Positions 1-9,596 are shown, counted from the stretch's first letter. The stretch is 64,000 bases of DNA from Pseudomonadota bacterium (GCA_021805865.1 JAJZDX010000011.1:65082-129081), one strand, 5' to 3'. Numbers and translations are program-made. The notes: a model not told the origin generated them from the sequence alone.

Positions 1-801
1 CAGATGCGCGCCCAGACCATGACAGAGAATTTCCGAGCGGATGTGCTCCTTCGAGAATGGCAGAGTCACCCGACCATAGCCGGTGCCCACTAGATAAGAC
101 TCCCCGAATTCGACCCGAAGCGAAGCTTCAATGCAATCGCGGATCTCCGCCGCCTCGCGCCCCATCCCGCCGTCTGCCGAGAGTACTCGGGCGAGAGCGC
201 GGCGAAATTGCTCATCGAGTCCACCGGCCGGCGGGCGATTCTCCACCTCGATGATCGCCTTGTCGTAGACGTTGAGCAGGACTTCGTACGGAAAGGCGAC
301 TTCCCGTGAGACAGTCTCGGCGTGCCCATAGAACCGGGCCCCTGCGATGTCACGGAAAAAGTCGGACTTTCGCTTAGCGCCCGGTGCGAACAGCTCCGCA
401 GCCTCGCTACGCAATCGCAGAAACGTCTCCGCAAGCGCCTCACGCAACCGCGCTTCCACCGCCGCGAATCGCCCGCCTTTCATTTGCCCGAGGCATGTCG
501 TCTCGAGATCATCGAGACGCTCGATGAACTGCTCAAGGCGGAATGAGCGCTCTAGCTCGACGAGAAAATCGTCCAGCTGTCCTCCGATCAGGCCGGCATC
601 GCCGAGCGCACGGCGAAACAGCGTGAAGCGTCCGTCGACTCTCGCCTCCTGGCCGGCGACCCGAGCCGCGGTTGCGTAATTCGAGCGAGAGTTGGTTATC
701 CCGTGCCCGATCGCATTACCGTTCTCGTCCATGAGCACAGATTTGGTAGTCGTCGATCCAAGGTCGATACCGACGAAGGTTTTCATCTCTCGAGCGCTCA
801 T
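1..801 (-). CDS. bcrA: Benzoyl-CoA reductase ATPase subunit BcrA (partial, 3' end beyond left edge)
   Basis: BadF/BadG/BcrA/BcrD-family ATP-binding subunit of ATP-dependent (class I) benzoyl-CoA reductase, which couples ATP hydrolysis to electron transfer from ferredoxin to the ring-reducing subunits. The N-terminus shows the ASKHA phosphate loop (GIDLGSTTTK). Before the GYGRVTLPF / HIRSEILCHGLGAH segment near residues 247-266 there is a roughly 200-residue insertion. That insertion is typical of the approximately 440-residue BcrA/BadF subunit rather than the shorter BcrD/BadG. The ATG at 801 overlaps the bcrB stop as ATGA; an inner ATG at 786 is the alternative. Only 267 codons are present. 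The order C-B-A matches the Thauera operon, so bcrD probably lies outside the window. Confidence 0.88.
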   Translation of the reverse strand, partial: MSAREMKTFVGIDLGSTTTKSVLMDENGNAIGHGITNSRSNYATAARVAGQEARVDGRFTLFRRALGDAGLIGGQLDDFLVELERSFRLEQFIERLDDLETTCLGQMKGGRFAAVEARLREALAETFLRLRSEAAELFAPGAKRKSDFFRDIAGARFYGHAETVSREVAFPYEVLLNVYDKAIIEVENRPPAGGLDEQFRRALARVLSADGGMGREAAEIRDCIEASLRVEFGESYLVGTGYGRVTLPFSKEHIRSEILCHGLGAHL

Positions 802-2105
802 GCTGCGCTCCTTTCGCCCGCACGCCGTTGTTCGATCATCTGAAAGTAGCTTTCGAGCCGGTTCTTGATGTTAGCGGCGGAAAAATACCGCGGATCGACG
901 AGATCAGACTCGATGAATGCGCCCGGCTTGCCGGTACGCTTCTCGACCTCACGCATCATCAGTAGCTGCCCGGCCGAAAAGCTGTTGCAGCTTTTGATCG
1001 AATTGATCAGCAGTCCATCGGCCCCGTATTCCTCGATGTAGTCACTCAGCATATCGACGCGCATCGGCAGACTACGGTTCGTGTACACGCCCAGGCAATA
1101 CTCCGCGAGGCTCTCGAGCGGCCTCCGCGGGTCATGTCGGAACCCGAGGTCGTACACACCACCCACTTTCGTATAGCTCGACGCCACGACGACCGCGCCT
1201 TCATCGTAGAACATCTTCCAAAATTGGCGAAAATTGGTGTAATTTGGTGGTCCCTCGACGACCAGGCGGTACTTCTCGGCCGCCATGTCGCCCTCAGGCG
1301 TGACCGGACCTGCACCCGCGGCAACCCGGGCGTCGATTTCGGCTCGCAGAAACCGGTAGTACTCGACGGCATCCTCGGTCCCCCGAAATGCGCCAAATAT
1401 CGGTCCTATGTAGTAGATTCCACCGAAATATGCATCGATCGGCGTGGGGCGCCGGCGCGCCGAATTCAGCACGTGAACCAGGTCCTCTTCGGCCTGCGCC
1501 GAACGCCCGAGCCGTTCGCGGAGGCGGTCGATGTCAAACTTGACTCCCGATACCCGCTCGAGCTTCGGTATCACCTCCTCTCGCAGCTGCTTGACCATGT
1601 ATTCGATCATGTTTGGCGTAATCTTCCCGTCGCCCATGTAGGGCGTGTGCAGCATGATCGTCTCGCACTTGTACTGCTCCCGAAGCAGCTCGAACCACTT
1701 CATGAACGTGAAGCAGCCGGTGTAGGAAAGCAACAGCACATCCGGGTTAGGGAACGGCTTGCCGTTCGGAGCGACGTTACCTTTTGCCAACATTCCTATG
1801 TCGGATTTTACGTAGGTGCAGACGTCCTCGGAGTGGCCGATCTTTTCGGCCTCGAGCACGTACTGGCCCGAGGTGCGCCGCAAGCCGTTTTGTATCGCAT
1901 TCACCTCAGGCAGGTTGTTTACAAGATCAAAACACCCGATCAGTTCGTTTATGTTTCCGGGGACGAAAGTGCTGCAGACTTTCTCCCCGGTCTCTGGAGC
2001 GCTGGTCAACCGATCGTAGTGCGCGGCCATCATTTCCTTCTGCTTGCGCATCGACGCATCCTTCTCGACGTCGGCGGTCTTGCTCCTCACGGTCGCGGGG
2101 CTCAT
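798..2105 (-). CDS. bcrB: Benzoyl-CoA reductase subunit BcrB
   Basis: Large HgdB/BcrB-type subunit of benzoyl-CoA reductase (2-hydroxyacyl-CoA dehydratase D superfamily). It helps bind the [4Fe-4S] cluster and benzoyl-CoA where the ring is reduced to cyclohexa-1,5-diene-1-carbonyl-CoA. The 435-residue length matches the family. Visible hallmarks are conserved cysteines in the N-terminal half (EKVCSTFVPGN, LIGCFDL, EDVCTYVKSDIG) and the C-terminal NSIKSCNSFSAGQ segment. The ATG at 2105 sits 2 bases after the bcrC stop; the same frame stays open upstream into bcrC but has no sensible start there. The 3' end overlaps bcrA by 4 bases, so translation is probably coupled. Confidence 0.93.
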   Translation of the reverse strand: MSPATVRSKTADVEKDASMRKQKEMMAAHYDRLTSAPETGEKVCSTFVPGNINELIGCFDLVNNLPEVNAIQNGLRRTSGQYVLEAEKIGHSEDVCTYVKSDIGMLAKGNVAPNGKPFPNPDVLLLSYTGCFTFMKWFELLREQYKCETIMLHTPYMGDGKITPNMIEYMVKQLREEVIPKLERVSGVKFDIDRLRERLGRSAQAEEDLVHVLNSARRRPTPIDAYFGGIYYIGPIFGAFRGTEDAVEYYRFLRAEIDARVAAGAGPVTPEGDMAAEKYRLVVEGPPNYTNFRQFWKMFYDEGAVVVASSYTKVGGVYDLGFRHDPRRPLESLAEYCLGVYTNRSLPMRVDMLSDYIEEYGADGLLINSIKSCNSFSAGQLLMMREVEKRTGKPGAFIESDLVDPRYFSAANIKNRLESYFQMIEQRRAGERSAA

Positions 2106-2107
2106 GT

Positions 2108-3277
2108 TCACTGTCCGCTCCAGAGTTTGATTGAATCGGCAAAGGTGCCCGCTTGCTCGCGGATCGGCTGCATCTGCCCGGAATTCTCTGCGTACTTGAA
2201 CGAGACGTACGGGATTCCCGCTTCGCTCAACGCATGTTGCAACATCGGCCGATCGAGCAGCGCAGGATCGCAAAAGCTTGGCGACGCGAAAATCACTCCC
2301 TCTGCCTTCGAGCGATGTACTGCGCGCACCAGATGCTGCCCCTTTTCCTTCTGACTAGGCTCGTATTTGGCCGCAGTCGATTCCGAGTGGTGAAGAAACG
2401 CAAGCGCAAGATTTTGCAGCGGGTCCCCGTCCGCCGGCACATCGGCCGTCAGCCAGCGGGTCACCAGCAGCAGGTCGTCATCGACCACGTAGCATCCGGC
2501 GAGCTCGAGCGACTTGATTAGATTCAGCGGCGGCTGCTCGCAGAACACGCCGGTCAATACGACCCGGCAGTTGTCGCGTCGCGGTCTCTCCGTCGACTGC
2601 ACCGCCGCAAGGTACTCGCGCAACAGCTCCGAGTGCTGCTCTACCGAAAGCACCAGGCCAGCCCGCATCAACAGGTACACTTCGGCCGCGGGCGCCTGCC
2701 AGGGCTGCGCTATCCGGTAGTCGTACAGCTGTCTCACCAGAGTGCGATTCTCGTTGTACACCGCGATCGAGCGCCGAATTTCCTCGTCGGTGACCGGCGC
2801 GCCGCGCAGCGCGCCGAGCGCATCCCGCAGCTCCGCAAGCTCGCGCGCATAATAGTTGCCGCCGATGTCGTCCCGATAGTTCTGCGGCAGATCAAAGTAG
2901 CGCGAGTAGACGTTCGGGTACATCAGCTTCCACATGCCCGACAGATTGCGAATGACGTCGCATATCGATGGAAACAGCATTCCATCGACAAAGTCGAGTC
3001 GCCCCGACACACCGAGCTCGACTGTCGAGCGGGGGATGCGGCAGATGTAGCTTTGATAATACGCGTCGCCGTGGATGACCTCGAGCTGGTCGCCGCCACC
3101 GACGATCCCGAGCGGCAGCATTCCGGCCGCGTGAATTAATTCGCGCGGGACGTAGATCGGCATGTAGCCGATTACCTTGCGCCCCGGCGCGGCTGCCTTC
3201 CATTCACGCGCCACCGAGAAGTGCAGGTCCTCAAACAGGGTGGCGGCCCGGTCGACGATGGCTGCGAGCTCTGACAT
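2108..3277 (-). CDS. bcrC: Benzoyl-CoA reductase subunit BcrC
   Basis: Second catalytic subunit of class I benzoyl-CoA reductase, same superfamily as BcrB (389 residues from the chosen start). Typical segments are GYMPIYVPRELIHAAGMLPLGIVGGGD near residue 40, YYQSYICRIPRSTVELG, the FCEQPPLNLIK stretch and the C-terminal FASPSFCDPALLDRPML. Cysteines in these segments are candidates for cluster binding in the BcrBC pair. The start at 3277 (MSELAAIV) lies 2 bases past the dch stop with GGGAG 11 bases upstream. An in-frame ATG at 3295 would overlap dch by 16 bases and has a poorer ribosome-binding site. Confidence 0.93.
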   Translation of the reverse strand: MSELAAIVDRAATLFEDLHFSVAREWKAAAPGRKVIGYMPIYVPRELIHAAGMLPLGIVGGGDQLEVIHGDAYYQSYICRIPRSTVELGVSGRLDFVDGMLFPSICDVIRNLSGMWKLMYPNVYSRYFDLPQNYRDDIGGNYYARELAELRDALGALRGAPVTDEEIRRSIAVYNENRTLVRQLYDYRIAQPWQAPAAEVYLLMRAGLVLSVEQHSELLREYLAAVQSTERPRRDNCRVVLTGVFCEQPPLNLIKSLELAGCYVVDDDLLLVTRWLTADVPADGDPLQNLALAFLHHSESTAAKYEPSQKEKGQHLVRAVHRSKAEGVIFASPSFCDPALLDRPMLQHALSEAGIPYVSFKYAENSGQMQPIREQAGTFADSIKLWSGQ

Positions 3278-3279
3278 AG

Positions 3280-4044
3280 TCAACGATGCTCCCATTTCGG
3301 AGGACGCTTCTCGAGAAAGGCCCCGAGCCCCTCAATCGCGTCCCGGGTGGCCATAAGCTCTTCCAGGTAGAGATTCTCGACGCCGGCGAGCTTTTCGCGC
3401 ACTCGCGCGGCGAAATCCGCTCGCGCCGCCCGCAGCGCGTACCGGAGGCTCGCAGCGCTTTTCGGCAGCAGATGTTCCTCGAAGTAGCGGCGCGCGGCGG
3501 CGGCCGGGTCAGGATCTACCGTGTGCGCAAGGCCAAGCCGCGCCGCTTCGAGACCGCTGATGGTGCGCCCGGACAAAAGCAGGTCAGTCGCGGCCGCCAC
3601 TCCGATCAACTCTGGCAGAAGGCACGATGCGGCGGGCGCGAACACGCCGAGTTTGATTTCCGGTTGGCCGAGTTCGGCATCGGGTGCGACGAACAGCAGG
3701 TGCCCGGCGAGCGCCACTTCGAGGCCGGCGCCCAGGCATTTTCCCCGGACCGCGATCAGCAGCGGTACCGGCGCGGCGAGCAGCCGGCCGATAACTCGAT
3801 GCAGCGCGGCGAGCATCGACCGGCATTCCGAGGGCAGATGCTCCGCGACGCTCGCACCAAAGCTGAAGTGGGGACCATCGGCGTCGAGAAGGATGCCGCC
3901 CAGCTCAGCAGCCGCGGGCGCCTCAAGCGCTGCGTCGAGGGCTGCGATCATCTGCGCGTCGATTAGATTCGCCTTAGGACGTGCGAGCCGCAAGTGCAGC
4001 AGCCGTCCATTGGCCTCGAAATTGACCTCAAGGGGCGCGCTCAT
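3280..4044 (-). CDS. dch: Cyclohexa-1,5-diene-1-carbonyl-CoA hydratase (Dch)
   Basis: Crotonase-family protein of 254 residues, the usual Dch length (about 258). Dch adds water to the dienoyl-CoA made by benzoyl-CoA reductase, giving 6-hydroxycyclohex-1-ene-1-carbonyl-CoA. The crotonase oxyanion-hole regions are seen at HFSFGASVAEH (about residue 60) and AVRGKCLGAGLEVALAGH (about residue 100). The substrate is assigned from its position between oah and bcrC, since crotonases cannot be told apart by fold alone. Its ATG overlaps the oah stop by 4 bases. Confidence 0.9.
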   Translation of the reverse strand: MSAPLEVNFEANGRLLHLRLARPKANLIDAQMIAALDAALEAPAAAELGGILLDADGPHFSFGASVAEHLPSECRSMLAALHRVIGRLLAAPVPLLIAVRGKCLGAGLEVALAGHLLFVAPDAELGQPEIKLGVFAPAASCLLPELIGVAAATDLLLSGRTISGLEAARLGLAHTVDPDPAAAARRYFEEHLLPKSAASLRYALRAARADFAARVREKLAGVENLYLEELMATRDAIEGLGAFLEKRPPKWEHR

Positions 4045-5180
4045 GCGGAGCGCGCTCCCGGCTGGATGCTTTCTGTCAGTTCATCTGTCCATGGCGCATT
4101 TGCGGCGAGCGCACGGCGCAGCTGAATGAAGTCCACCTCCCGCCCTGTCTCCTTGGTACCCTCGTTGAATGCGCGGAAACCGGCGCGCGCCTCCGTCATC
4201 ATGTTGAGCGCGAGCCATGCACGGGAGTTCTCCTTGTTCCGGTTCCAGGCCTCCAGCTTCGGCTTGCGGAACTCCTCGAGTGTCTTGGTGGTGCAATCGG
4301 GGAACATGTAAAGCAGCTTGGTGCATAACTCTTCGACTTTGGCGTCAAGCAGCGACAGATCTATGGTTCCTCGCTGCAACAGCTCGCGTCCCGCGGCAAG
4401 ATCGGCGCCGGTCTTGGGCTTGCCGAACGCCGGCCGGCCCCATTCGTCGTGCGTGCGCCGAAGCTCCACCAGGGGGTTCGGGACGAATTTGCCATCGACC
4501 TTGAGCGCGGGAACGGTGTCGGTGATCATGCCTATAGCAAGCGCCTCATGCGCGGAGAACGGCTCACACAACACACCAGCGCTCATCGCGCGCTCCGAGC
4601 CGATGAGCACCGGAAGGAAGTCTGTGCTCCCGCCGATCGGTGCGGAGCCGTGCTTTGGTCCGGCTTGGCCGAAGCGCGCGAGATCTTGGGCAATACTGAA
4701 GTCGCAGGCCATGCCGATTTCCTGGCCTCCGGCGATGCGCATGCCATTGACCCGACAGATGACCGGCTTGTCGCACGCGAGGATCGCGCTCACCATGTCA
4801 TTGAACAGGCGCATGTAAGCGCGATATTCCTGCGGCTTTCCGGCGTAGTATTCGGCGTATTCTTTGGTGTTTCCGCCAGTGCAGAACGCCCGGTCGCCGG
4901 CACCGGTGAAGACCACGGCGACCACATCGCGGGCCACACTCGCGGCGCGAAACGCGAGGATCACGCCCTTGACCATTTGAGTGGTGTAAGAATTGAGCTG
5001 ACCCGGATTGTCGAGGGTGATCCAGGCGTTATAGAGACCGGCAACCGGCTCGCCGTCGGGGTTTCGTGCCGGCCGTTTCTCGTAGCGCACACCGCCGCTG
5101 ACAGCTGCCCGCATCTCTTCGGACACCAGGACGTGGTTCGCTGCCGTAGACGTGGGCGGCGCGGCTTTGTTATTCATCAT
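4041..5180 (-). CDS. oah: 6-oxocyclohex-1-ene-1-carbonyl-CoA hydrolase (Oah)
   Basis: Crotonase-superfamily ring-opening hydrolase, 379 residues as is usual for Oah (about 377), much longer than ordinary enoyl-CoA hydratases. It hydrates and hydrolytically opens the six-membered ring to 3-hydroxypimelyl-CoA. Characteristic segments are [40 protein letters not shown] and [19 protein letters not shown], with a long C-terminal extension. The ATG at 5180 overlaps the had stop as ATGA; a second ATG follows immediately at 5177. The frame continues open upstream only as a shadow of had. Confidence 0.95.
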   Translation of the reverse strand: MMNNKAAPPTSTAANHVLVSEEMRAAVSGGVRYEKRPARNPDGEPVAGLYNAWITLDNPGQLNSYTTQMVKGVILAFRAASVARDVVAVVFTGAGDRAFCTGGNTKEYAEYYAGKPQEYRAYMRLFNDMVSAILACDKPVICRVNGMRIAGGQEIGMACDFSIAQDLARFGQAGPKHGSAPIGGSTDFLPVLIGSERAMSAGVLCEPFSAHEALAIGMITDTVPALKVDGKFVPNPLVELRRTHDEWGRPAFGKPKTGADLAAGRELLQRGTIDLSLLDAKVEELCTKLLYMFPDCTTKTLEEFRKPKLEAWNRNKENSRAWLALNMMTEARAGFRAFNEGTKETGREVDFIQLRRALAANAPWTDELTESIQPGARSA

Positions 5181-6277
5181 CGCTTCTCCTCGCTGGGCGA
5201 ATGGAAAGGGGACACCGACGGCGTCAATACTGCGCGACGGGTGATCGCGCCCCGGTGGACCGCGTCGAACACCGCGTTGATTTCCGAAAGCGGGTGGCGC
5301 TCGATGAACGGTCCGACCTTGATCTTGCCCTCGAGCACCAGCTGCAGCGCCGGCGGGTACAGCGCCGGTGGGCAGCCCCAATTGCCGAGCGCCCGGGCAT
5401 GCAATGCCATCAGGTTCGACAAGCGGATCTCGACCTTGTCGGTCGTGTAGCCGACGACGGCCAGAGTACCGCCGCGTGTGAGCAAACCGAACGCGGTTTC
5501 CTGGCCGGCGCGCGATCCGGAGCACTCGAAAATCGCCCACTCGGATTTGTCGCGCAGGCTGTTCGATTTGGCGAAACTCTGAATCGCAGATTTGAGTTCA
5601 CGGGCCGCGATATCGCGTGCGTTCAGACGAAGCGCGACCGCTTCATCGGGCAACGCCGCGAGTTTCGCATCGTTGACGTCGACGGCGACCACTGTCGCAC
5701 CAAATGTGCGCGCGATCTGGGCGCAGTATCCGCCAACTCCGCCGACACCGTTGACAATCACAAGGTCGCCCTCGCTGATCCCGGCCTGGACGACGGCTTG
5801 GTACGGAGTCGTCACTGCATCAGCGACGACGGACACGTCGGGGAGTGTGAGCCCTAGCGGCGAGAGACGCGTCTCGTCGACGACGCACAGTCCGCGTGCC
5901 GGCACCACGACGTGGGTCGCAAAGCCGCCGTGCACGTCGTTGCCCGGCATGATCTGGTGCGGGCAAATCGTCGGCTTGCCTCGACGGCAAGAGTCACACT
6001 GGCCGCAGGGGATGACTGCGGAGACGATTACGGCCTTGCCGACCCAATCCTGCGCATCTTCGCCAGCGGACACCACGCGACCACTGATTTCATGTCCGAG
6101 ACACAGCGGGGCCGCGTGATTGGTCCGAACGCCATCGTAGTAGAATCCGAGATCAGTGTGGCAGACGCCGCAGCCGGCTATTTCGACGATGACCTCTGCG
6201 CCGCTTGCGACGGGGTCAAAAGTCGCGGGCGCCAGTGGTTCGCCCGCTTTGTTCATCAGCCAACGTATTGCTTCCAT
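5177..6277 (-). CDS. had: 6-hydroxycyclohex-1-ene-1-carbonyl-CoA dehydrogenase (Had)
   Basis: Zinc-dependent medium-chain alcohol dehydrogenase, 366 residues, oxidising the 6-hydroxy group to the 6-oxo acyl-CoA with NAD+. The catalytic zinc site is seen at CGVCHTDLG and GHE, the structural zinc at [15 protein letters not shown], and the Rossmann motif at [14 protein letters not shown]. It is first in the minus-strand benzoyl-CoA operon. ATG 6277 has a GAGG box 8 bases upstream, better than the in-frame start at 6301. The promoter and a 9-base palindrome lie 47-86 bases upstream. Confidence 0.94.
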   Translation of the reverse strand: MEAIRWLMNKAGEPLAPATFDPVASGAEVIVEIAGCGVCHTDLGFYYDGVRTNHAAPLCLGHEISGRVVSAGEDAQDWVGKAVIVSAVIPCGQCDSCRRGKPTICPHQIMPGNDVHGGFATHVVVPARGLCVVDETRLSPLGLTLPDVSVVADAVTTPYQAVVQAGISEGDLVIVNGVGGVGGYCAQIARTFGATVVAVDVNDAKLAALPDEAVALRLNARDIAARELKSAIQSFAKSNSLRDKSEWAIFECSGSRAGQETAFGLLTRGGTLAVVGYTTDKVEIRLSNLMALHARALGNWGCPPALYPPALQLVLEGKIKVGPFIERHPLSEINAVFDAVHRGAITRRAVLTPSVSPFHSPSEEKR

Positions 6278-6323
6278 CGACGCGCCTCTGCCACTGCCCA
6301 AGACCGCGAACCCTTAAATAGGT

Positions 6324-6363
6324 ATTCGAGTACGATAATACTCGAATTAGGATCCGCAGTCAA
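6324..6363 (-). promoter_or_regulatory. Promoter and palindromic operator of the had-oah-dch-bcr operon
   Basis: On the minus strand TTGACT (6363-6358) is followed after 17 bases by TATTAT (6340-6335), a good sigma-70 promoter. The -10 box lies inside an inverted repeat ATTCGAGTA-CGATAA-TACTCGAAT (6324-6347, 9-base arms, 6-base spacer). A protein bound there would block RNA polymerase, so a repressor relieved by an aromatic-CoA inducer is the simplest reading; which protein binds is unknown. Confidence 0.72.
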
Positions 6364-6430
6364 TGCCCCGCTGGCTGCTTTTGGGCCGGGAAAACCGGCG
6401 TGCCGGCGTCCGGGGCGATGGCTTGCCGCG

Positions 6431-6483
6431 TTGACAGGCTCGGGGCCAATGGCTATTATGGTATTGTGGTACTAGAATACCAT
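6431..6483 (+). promoter_or_regulatory. korAB promoter with palindromic operator
   Basis: TTGACA (6431-6436), 17 bases, then TATTAT (6454-6459): a near-consensus sigma-70 promoter for korA. A second inverted repeat, ATGGTATT (6458-6465) and AATACCAT (6476-6483), begins at the -10 box and covers the likely transcription start. It contains a GTA-N6-TAC core at 6461-6472, as in the had operator, though its spacer is less A/T-rich. Confidence 0.7.
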
Positions 6484-6524
6484 TCGGTGAGGGCTCCGAT
6501 CTGGAGCGAAGCAGGAGAGCGACG

Positions 6525-8249
6525 ATGACATCGAGCGCCCAAAGCGTCTCGGTTGCGATGGTCGGCAGCGGCGGCGCTGGAGTACTGACGACCGGCGAGA
6601 TGCTGCTTGAGGCGGCGTGCGCCGGCGGCTGGGACGGTTTATTGACCCGTTTGGTTGGACCGCAGATCCGCGGTGGCGAAGCCGCCTCGCTGCTGCGGCT
6701 CGCACGCGAGCCGGTCGAGTGCATGGCGGATCAATTCGATCTGCTCGTCGGCATCGATTGGGTCAACGCCGATCGATTCAGCGACGAGATTCCGCTTGCG
6801 GACTCGAGCGTGCTGGTCTGTGATTCTGCAGCGGGAGCACCACCGACGATGGCCGCGAAAGCGAGGCGGGTGATCGAGCTGCCTCTGTCAGAATTGATCA
6901 AGGCGCACCCGACTTGGCGAGCAAACATGATCGCCCTGGGTGCCGCCGGTAGCCTCCTCGGGCTCGAGGAGTCGGTACTGCACGGAGTGATCAGCAGGCG
7001 GTTCGCGGAGAAAGGTGGCGCGGTCGCCGCAGCCAACGTTGAAGCTGCGGCGGCGGGCGCACGCGCGGTCGATGCCCGGCGCGGCTGGGTGTGCCTCGCA
7101 CCGGCCGTGCATAAGACCGGCAAGCGCTGGCTGATCACCGGCAACGAGGCCGTGGCGCTTGGCGCAATACTCGGCGGCGTTCGCTTCGCGGCCGCCTATC
7201 CGATCACGCCGGCTTCCGACATTCTGGAGTGGCTTGCCCCCAATCTCACGAAGGTTGGCGGCACCCTGGTGCAGGCTGAGGACGAGCTGGCCTCGGTGAA
7301 CATGATCATCGGCGCCTCTTACGGCGGCGTTGCCTCGCTCACCGCGACCTCCGGACCGGGGCTATCCCTGATGGTGGAGTCACTGGGACTCGCCACCGCC
7401 TCGGAGGTGCCGATCGTGATTGTGAACGTGATGCGCGGCGGCCCATCGACCGGTATCCCCACGAAGTCGGAACAGTCCGACCTGAATATTGCGGTCTACG
7501 GAATGCATGGCGATGCGCCGCACCTCGTGATCGCCCCGCAATCCGTCGCCGACTGTTGGCTGTCCGCCCAATGGGCGACGGGTCTCGCGGAAGCGCTGCA
7601 GACTCCTGCGATCCTGCTGTCAGATCAATTCCTTGGTCAGGCCCAAACGGCGATGGCTCGACCGGCAGAGCGTCCGCCGGTGGGACGACGGATCCTTCCG
7701 GAGGAAGCACCTTCCCCGTATCGGCGCTATGCCCTCGACAGCGGGACGGTATCGCCGATGAGCATTCCCGGCATGCGCGGCTGCACGTATACCGCGGATG
7801 GACTGACGCACAACGAGCGCGGAACTCCCACCAGCGGGGCCCGCGACCACATCGCTCAGCTCGACAAGCGCCGGGACAAGCTCGATGCCCACCCCTATGG
7901 TTCTCTGTGGGCGACGCTTGAAGGCGAAGGCGAGACAGCGGTGTTGACCTGGGGCTCGCTGACCGGAGTGGTTCGCGAGGGGATCGCTCAAGCGCGCGCC
8001 GCAGGCGTATCGGCCCGGCTCATTGCGCCGCGCTTGCTGCTGCCGACACGCCCGGCAGAGATGAGCTCCGCGCTCGCCGGCGTGGAACGCCTGCTGGTGG
8101 TGGAACAGAGCCACGGGACGCAGTTCCTGAAGTATTTGCGCGCGCACTACGACCTGCCTGCCAACGTCTCGGTCCTTCACCGCCCCGGCCCCCTGCCAAT
8201 CCGACCACACGAGGTATGCCGCCGCCTGCTCGAGGGAGAGTCCCTATGA
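6525..8249 (+). CDS. korA: 2-oxoacid:ferredoxin oxidoreductase, fused gamma-alpha subunit (KorA)
   Basis: Gamma and alpha domains of a 2-oxoacid:ferredoxin oxidoreductase in one 574-residue chain: gamma from about 8 to 190 (GSGGAGVLTTGEML, RLVGPQIRGGE), alpha from about 205 on (GNEAVALGAILGGVRFAAAYPITPAS, TSGPGLSLM). In Thauera the KorAB enzyme oxidises 2-oxoglutarate and reduces the ferredoxin that feeds benzoyl-CoA reductase. The same role is inferred here from the divergent position beside the bcr operon. ATG 6525 follows AGGAGAG. The 3' end overlaps korB by 4 bases. Confidence 0.9.
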   Translation: MTSSAQSVSVAMVGSGGAGVLTTGEMLLEAACAGGWDGLLTRLVGPQIRGGEAASLLRLAREPVECMADQFDLLVGIDWVNADRFSDEIPLADSSVLVCDSAAGAPPTMAAKARRVIELPLSELIKAHPTWRANMIALGAAGSLLGLEESVLHGVISRRFAEKGGAVAAANVEAAAAGARAVDARRGWVCLAPAVHKTGKRWLITGNEAVALGAILGGVRFAAAYPITPASDILEWLAPNLTKVGGTLVQAEDELASVNMIIGASYGGVASLTATSGPGLSLMVESLGLATASEVPIVIVNVMRGGPSTGIPTKSEQSDLNIAVYGMHGDAPHLVIAPQSVADCWLSAQWATGLAEALQTPAILLSDQFLGQAQTAMARPAERPPVGRRILPEEAPSPYRRYALDSGTVSPMSIPGMRGCTYTADGLTHNERGTPTSGARDHIAQLDKRRDKLDAHPYGSLWATLEGEGETAVLTWGSLTGVVREGIAQARAAGVSARLIAPRLLLPTRPAEMSSALAGVERLLVVEQSHGTQFLKYLRAHYDLPANVSVLHRPGPLPIRPHEVCRRLLEGESL

Positions 8250-9079
8250 ACGCCGCCCAACCGCTGAAGTGCCGCCCGTCCGACTATAAGTCCGAAGTCA
8301 AGCCGATATGGTGCCCGGGCTGCGGTGATTACCATGTGCTGATGGCGCTCACGCGGGCGATGGCGGCCCTCGGATTGCCGCCCGAGCGCATCGCGGTGGT
8401 CTCGGGCATCGGCTGTTCATCGCGCATACCGGCGTACACGAACTGCTACGGCTTCCACGGCGTCCATGGCCGCGCTCTGGCTGTCGCGTCCGGCTTGAAG
8501 ATTGCGCGCCCGGACATGACCGTGATCGTCGCAACCGGCGACGGCGATGGTTACTCGATCGGCGGCAACCATTTCCTTCATGCCTGCCGCCGTAACGTCG
8601 ATCTCACCTACATTGTGATGGACAATCACATCTACGGCATGACGAAAGGGCAGCCATCACCGACGACGGAGCCGGACTTCGACACGGCGCTTACGCCCGG
8701 TGGCACCGGGCTGCGCCCGTTCAACCCGCTGGTTGTCGCACTCGCATCGGGTGCGAATTTCGTCGCGCGCGCATACTCGGGCAATCCAAACGAGACCGCG
8801 GCACTGATCGTCGACGCTGTCGAGCACCCGGGATTCTCGTTCGTTGAGGTCTTGAGTGCCTGTGTGACCTACCGCCCCGACCAGCGCGCATGGAAGGAAC
8901 GCGTTCACCCGGCGCCTGTCGCGCCGACGGACGACCCGGCGCGGGCCGCGCGCCGACTGATGACCGATGACGGCTTCAATCTCGGCGTGCTCTTCCGCGG
9001 AAATCGACCAGCTTACGCGCCGGCGAAGGCTTCCGAATTGGTTGCGCCGGAGAAGCTGGAGGAGGAGTTCGAGGTATGA
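8246..9079 (+). CDS. korB: 2-oxoacid:ferredoxin oxidoreductase, beta subunit (KorB)
   Basis: Thiamine diphosphate-binding beta subunit (277 residues). WCPGCGDYHVL near residue 22 is the N-terminal motif of this family. ATGDGDGYSIGGNHF followed by VMDNHIYGMTKGQ is the GDG-to-N thiamine-diphosphate motif. There is no attached ferredoxin domain, so electrons leave to a separate ferredoxin. The start at 8246 overlaps the korA stop (ATGA), which argues for coupled equimolar synthesis; an in-frame upstream start at 8216 would lie well inside korA. Confidence 0.92.
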   Translation: MNAAQPLKCRPSDYKSEVKPIWCPGCGDYHVLMALTRAMAALGLPPERIAVVSGIGCSSRIPAYTNCYGFHGVHGRALAVASGLKIARPDMTVIVATGDGDGYSIGGNHFLHACRRNVDLTYIVMDNHIYGMTKGQPSPTTEPDFDTALTPGGTGLRPFNPLVVALASGANFVARAYSGNPNETAALIVDAVEHPGFSFVEVLSACVTYRPDQRAWKERVHPAPVAPTDDPARAARRLMTDDGFNLGVLFRGNRPAYAPAKASELVAPEKLEEEFEV

Positions 9080-9098
9080 GCGGCGCGACACCGCCTCC

Positions 9099-9596
9099 GT
9101 GACATCCGTTGCGGCGCTCTTCAGCGTTGTGTACCAGATCGAAGCGGACGCTGCGGAGCGCTACGCAATGCTTGCCGACCAGCTGTAGACGCACAATGAT
9201 CCGGAACCTGCGCGCCTGTTTCGGGACTTCGCGAAACCCGAGCGCGTCCACTCGGACAAGATTCGGAATCTGGCCGGCGTACTCTGCGTCGATGACAGCG
9301 ACGGATCAATCGGTCCGTGGAACAGCGACACTCCCGAATTCGCGGACTTATCTGCGGCAGGCTACGACATGTCCGCGTACAACGCCGTGCAGATGGCGCT
9401 TGCAGCCGAGGAGAGCGCGCTCGCGTTCCACCCGGAACTCGTGGCTTCCAAGGTCGATGAAGCCGTTCGCGACCTCGCAGCGGGGCCCGCCGATGAGGAA
9501 CGCGAGCACGTCGCGATCTGCCGTCGCCTACTCACCCGCTACCGCCCGGTCCCTGGGAGCCGGCCCGGAGATCCGGATCCTCCCGGCGATCGTTGA
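9099..9596 (+). pseudogene. Rubrerythrin/ferritin-like diiron protein, broken by an in-frame stop
   Basis: One reading frame from about 9099 gives a four-helix ferritin-like protein: YQIEADAAERYAMLADQL, then an amber TAG at 9186-9188, then THNDPEPARLFRDFAK, and later MALAAEESALAFH and DEEREHVAICRRLL. Alternating E..H residues are as expected for a diiron site. The protein continues in the same frame after the stop, so this looks like one gene with a nonsense mutation. An ATG at 9076 overlapping the korB stop is in another frame and runs out after 8 codons, suggesting a second lesion near the start. It was probably once coupled to korAB, perhaps for oxygen or peroxide protection of iron-sulfur enzymes. 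Confidence 0.6.
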
